A DNA stretch of 16,540 nt. It comes from SZUA-430 sp041477875. Lineage in GTDB: Bacteria > Pseudomonadota > Alphaproteobacteria > Micropepsales > Micropepsaceae. Made by a program: the position numbers and the translations under genes. The notes under the pieces were generated by a model. It saw nothing but the letters and a program-made list of their open reading frames with translations, was not told the origin of the DNA and did not search any database. Positions 13,840-16,540 of this stretch are shown here, in pieces (within the stretch, counting starts at the first letter, position 1; each line of letters starts with the position of its first letter). The stretch is from positions 1-16,540 of the forward strand of contig JBGOVA010000098.1 in NCBI GenBank assembly GCA_041477875.1, read 5' to 3'.

Positions 13840-14412
13840 ATGAACCCCCTCGACCACATCCGCCCGGCGATCGTCATGATCGTGCTGTTCACGATCCTGA
13901 CGGGACTCGCTTACCCACTGGCGATCACCGGCATTGCGCAAGTGATCTCTCCAGACGCGGCGAACGGCAGTATCATCAAGAAGGGCGACGCCGCGATCGG
14001 TTCCGACCTCATCGGCCAGCTCTTTACGAGCGAAAAGTACTTCTGGTCGCGCCCGTCGGCCGCGGGCGCAAACGGCTACGACGGCGCTTCGTCCAGCGGC
14101 TCGAATTTGGGGCCGACATCGGCAAAGCTGATCGAGCGCATCAAGACCGAGGCCGCGCGTTACCCGGGCGAAGGGCCCGTGCCGGCCGACGCCGTCACGG
14201 CATCGGGGTCGGGCCTCGACCCGCACATCTCGCCCGAGAACGCGCACCGCCAGGCGGCCCGTGTAGCGCAAGCGCGCGGCATCGCCGTCGAAAAGGTCAA
14301 TGCGCTGATCGGCGAGCACACCGAAGGCCGCGTGCTGGGCTTCATCGGGGAGCCCCGCGTTAACGTCCTCACGCTCAACCTCGCTTTGGACGCTGCGGCG
14401 GCAACGCCCTAG
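13840..14412 (+). CDS. kdpC: K+-transporting ATPase subunit C
   Basis: KdpC is the small subunit that anchors to the membrane by one N-terminal helix, holds KdpA and KdpB together, and raises the pump's affinity for ATP. The protein is 190 residues. Residues 10-30 form the helix (AIVMIVLFTILTGLAYPLAI). The soluble part shows family motifs: LIGQLFTSEKYFWSRPSA, then SSGSNLGPTS, SGSGLDPHISPENA, QAARVAQARG, and the late GFIGEPRVNVLTLNLALD. GGAGA at 13830-13834 stands 5 bases before the ATG, giving a confident start. It is 12 bases downstream of kdpB and 15 bases upstream of kdpD. Confidence 0.97.
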   Translation: MNPLDHIRPAIVMIVLFTILTGLAYPLAITGIAQVISPDAANGSIIKKGDAAIGSDLIGQLFTSEKYFWSRPSAAGANGYDGASSSGSNLGPTSAKLIERIKTEAARYPGEGPVPADAVTASGSGLDPHISPENAHRQAARVAQARGIAVEKVNALIGEHTEGRVLGFIGEPRVNVLTLNLALDAAAATP

Positions 14413-14427
14413 CGCTATCATCGACAC

Positions 14428-16540
14428 ATGAGCGAGACCCGCGAGCCGCTGCGACCCGAACCTGAGGCTCTCCTCGCGGAAGCGGCGCGCGAAGGGCGCG
14501 GCCGTCTCAAGGTCTATCTCGGCATGGCGCCCGGCGTCGGCAAGACGTTCGCCATGCTCGAAGGCGCGCGCCGCCTCAAAGGGCAGGGCGCGGACATCGT
14601 GATCGGCCTCGTCGAAACCCACGGCCGTAAAGACACCGAAGCCATGCTCGAAGGCTTCGAAATACTGCCGCGCAAGGCGATCCCTTATCACGGCCAGATG
14701 CTCCACGAATTGGACCTCGACGCGGCGCTGTCGCGCCGGCCGAAGGTCGTCATCGTCGACGAGTACGCGCACACCAACGTGCCCGAGAGCCGCCACCCGA
14801 AACGCTGGCAGGACGTGGAAGAACTTCTGCGCGCCGGCGTGGACGTCCACACCACGCTGAACATCCAGCACCTGGAAAGCCTCAACGACGTCGTCGCGCG
14901 CATCACCGGCGTGCGCGTGCGCGAAACGTTGCCCGATCAGGTTTTGGAGAAGGCCGATGAGGTCGAACTCATCGACCTGACGCCCGAGGAACTGACCGGG
15001 CGCCTCAAGGAAGGCAAGGTCTACGCCGGCGAGCTCGCCGGCCGCGCGCTCGAAAACTATTTCAAGCCCGGCAATTTGAGCGCCCTGCGCGAACTGGCGC
15101 TGCGCCGCACCGCCGAACGTGTCGACCAGCAGATGGTCGGCTATATGCGCGCGCACGCGATCGAAGGCCCGTGGCCGGCGGGTGAACGCATTATGGTCTG
15201 CATAGGTTCCGATACATCGGCCATGCCCGTCTTGCGTGCCGGTCGAAGGCTCGCCGATCAGATCGAGGCGCCGTGGATCGCGGTCCATATCGAGCGTTCG
15301 GACGCTACGCCGCTGCAACCCGACGAGCGTGACACGGTCGAAGAGGCGCTGAAACTTGCCGAACAGCTGCAAGGTCGCGTCGAGCGCCTCATCGGCGAAG
15401 ACGTGCCCGGCGAACTCCTCGCTTACGCGCGCCGCAACAACGTCACCCAGATCGTGGTGGGCCGTTCGCGTCAAAGCTGGCTTCGCGAGCTCGTGCGCCG
15501 CTCGCTGGTCAACGAACTCGTCCGCCGCTCCGAGGGCATTCCGATCCATGTCGTCGTACCGGAGCACCCGCCGCAACCGTTCTGGCATTTTCGGTTGCCG
15601 GGCGTGAACCCAGGCCTGCGCGGGTGGCTTTATGCGTTGATCAGCGTCGCCGTCGTGGTCGCGATTGGGCTGGGCGTCAGAACGTTCGCGACGCTTCCCA
15701 ACATGGCGATGCTGTTCTTGACGGCCGTCTTTTTGGGTGCGGTTCGCTATGGCGTGCGTGCCGGCATCGCGACTGCGCTGCTCGCGTTCCCCTTGTGGAA
15801 TTTCCTTTTCACCGAGCCGTACTACACCTTCACGATCAACGACTGGGACGATCTGCTCACGCTGCTCGTCTTCTTGGGCGTGGGCATTGTGACAGGGCTT
15901 TTGGCGGGACGCGTGCGCGACCAGGCGAACGCCGCGCAAGCCCGCGCCTCAGCCCTGCAGACGCTCTACGATTTCTCACGCCGCCTGAGTGCGGCCGCGA
16001 CACCAGACGCGCTGCTACACGCGATCGTCCTGCAAGCGCACCGATTGACGAAGCTTCCAGCCATGGCGTTGCTGCCCGGCCGCGACGATCTTGAAATTCG
16101 CTACGCGTGGCCGCCGGAGGACGCGCTGGATACTGCCGCGATGGCCGCCGCACGTTGGGCGCGCGAACATGGTGAGCCTGCGGGCCATGGCACGTCGACC
16201 CTGCCGTCCGCCCGCTGGCACTTCCGCCCGGTCCGTACCGCGAAGAAGACGGTCGGCGTTCTGGGGCTGCGTCAGAGCGAAACCGATCAGCGCTTGCGCC
16301 AGGACATGCTGCAGACGCTGGACTCGATCCTCGACCAGTCGGCCGTCGCCATCGAACGCCTGACCTACGCTGAAGAGGCCGCGCGCGTCGAAGCGATGAC
16401 CGCGACCGACAAGCTGCGCACGGCGCTGATGTCGTCCGTCTCGCACGACCTGCGCACGCCGCTGACCACGATCCTGGGTTCGGCCTCGACCCTGCGCCAG
16501 GACAACACGAAACTCGACGATCACGCGAAGGACGAGCTGC
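14428..16540 (+). CDS. kdpD: Sensor histidine kinase KdpD (partial, 3' end beyond window)
   Basis: KdpD senses low K+ or osmotic stress and phosphorylates the response regulator KdpE, which switches on kdpFABC. 704 codons are visible and the frame is open at the right edge. The cytosolic KdpD domain has the P-loop GMAPGVGKT (residues 32-40) and the second ATP motif VVIVDEYAHTN (107-117), then RHPKRWQDVEELL. A universal-stress-protein-like domain follows at about 253-378 (IMVCIGSD, VVGRSRQSWLRELV). Four membrane helices lie at about 398-417, 423-441, 445-463 and 474-494. After a GAF-like linker comes the histidine box SVSHDLRTPLTTILGSAST with phospho-acceptor H673. The ATP-binding kinase domain is cut off by the window. 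The ATG is 15 bases after kdpC without a strong ribosome binding site. kdpE should follow. Confidence 0.95.
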   Translation, partial: MSETREPLRPEPEALLAEAAREGRGRLKVYLGMAPGVGKTFAMLEGARRLKGQGADIVIGLVETHGRKDTEAMLEGFEILPRKAIPYHGQMLHELDLDAALSRRPKVVIVDEYAHTNVPESRHPKRWQDVEELLRAGVDVHTTLNIQHLESLNDVVARITGVRVRETLPDQVLEKADEVELIDLTPEELTGRLKEGKVYAGELAGRALENYFKPGNLSALRELALRRTAERVDQQMVGYMRAHAIEGPWPAGERIMVCIGSDTSAMPVLRAGRRLADQIEAPWIAVHIERSDATPLQPDERDTVEEALKLAEQLQGRVERLIGEDVPGELLAYARRNNVTQIVVGRSRQSWLRELVRRSLVNELVRRSEGIPIHVVVPEHPPQPFWHFRLPGVNPGLRGWLYALISVAVVVAIGLGVRTFATLPNMAMLFLTAVFLGAVRYGVRAGIATALLAFPLWNFLFTEPYYTFTINDWDDLLTLLVFLGVGIVTGLLAGRVRDQANAAQARASALQTLYDFSRRLSAAATPDALLHAIVLQAHRLTKLPAMALLPGRDDLEIRYAWPPEDALDTAAMAAARWAREHGEPAGHGTSTLPSARWHFRPVRTAKKTVGVLGLRQSETDQRLRQDMLQTLDSILDQSAVAIERLTYAEEAARVEAMTATDKLRTALMSSVSHDLRTPLTTILGSASTLRQDNTKLDDHAKDEL

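Noticed and set aside
13018..15939. Very long open frame on the minus strand (about 973 codons) opposite kdpB, kdpC and kdpD
   Set aside because: It lies entirely antisense to unmistakable genes, its product is rich in Arg, Asp, His and Glu without any fold-like pattern, and such frames arise from GC-rich codon use. The minus-strand frames opposite nuoM, nuoN and coaX are similar.
1..16540. CRISPR array, insertion sequence, prophage or tRNA gene
   Set aside because: No regularly spaced repeats, transposase or integrase motifs, terminal inverted repeats or tRNA-like cloverleaf were seen.

Overview
This is a GC-rich, gene-dense window that looks like alphaproteobacterial chromosome. The main reason is the order nuoL-nuoM-nuoN-birA-coaX-rnj, which is the usual 3' end of the complex I operon in that class. 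RNase J and a type III pantothenate kinase next to nuo also fit. I cannot name the genus, and I see no insertion sequence, integrase, tRNA, rRNA or CRISPR array.

Region 1 (1-6396, + strand) is a tight housekeeping operon. It holds the last part of nuoL, all of nuoM and nuoN (proton-pumping membrane subunits of NADH:quinone oxidoreductase), birA (biotin protein ligase), coaX (first step of CoA synthesis) and rnj (RNase J). Three of the junctions are 4-base ATGA stop/start overlaps (nuoL/nuoM, nuoM/nuoN, coaX/rnj) and the other two have gaps of 3-5 bases, so translation is probably coupled through the block.

Region 2 (6408-8700, + strand) is an accessory pair. An alpha/beta hydrolase with an aspartate nucleophile (epoxide-hydrolase-like) follows rnj by 11 bases. 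A Baeyer-Villiger-type flavin monooxygenase comes next, with its own strong ribosome binding site.

Region 3 (8701-9836) is sparse. It has a convergent small gene for a membrane-anchored, cysteine-containing protein (- strand), a 66-residue hypothetical protein (+ strand), several hairpins, and the control region of the potassium operon. That control region contains two TCTTTATA boxes exactly 11 bp apart, as expected for a KdpE response-regulator site, followed by an unusually long leader.

Region 4 (9837-16540, + strand) is the Kdp high-affinity K+ uptake operon: an unnamed 29-residue membrane peptide, kdpF, kdpA, kdpB, kdpC and the start of kdpD, which runs off the right edge just after its phospho-acceptor histidine box. 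KdpFABC is an ATP-driven K+ pump, and KdpD is the sensor kinase that would act on a KdpE expected beyond the window. No completely novel system is evident. The points most worth a second look are the 29-residue peptide, the KdpE-like repeat with its long leader, the hydrolase/monooxygenase pair and the two small hypothetical genes.
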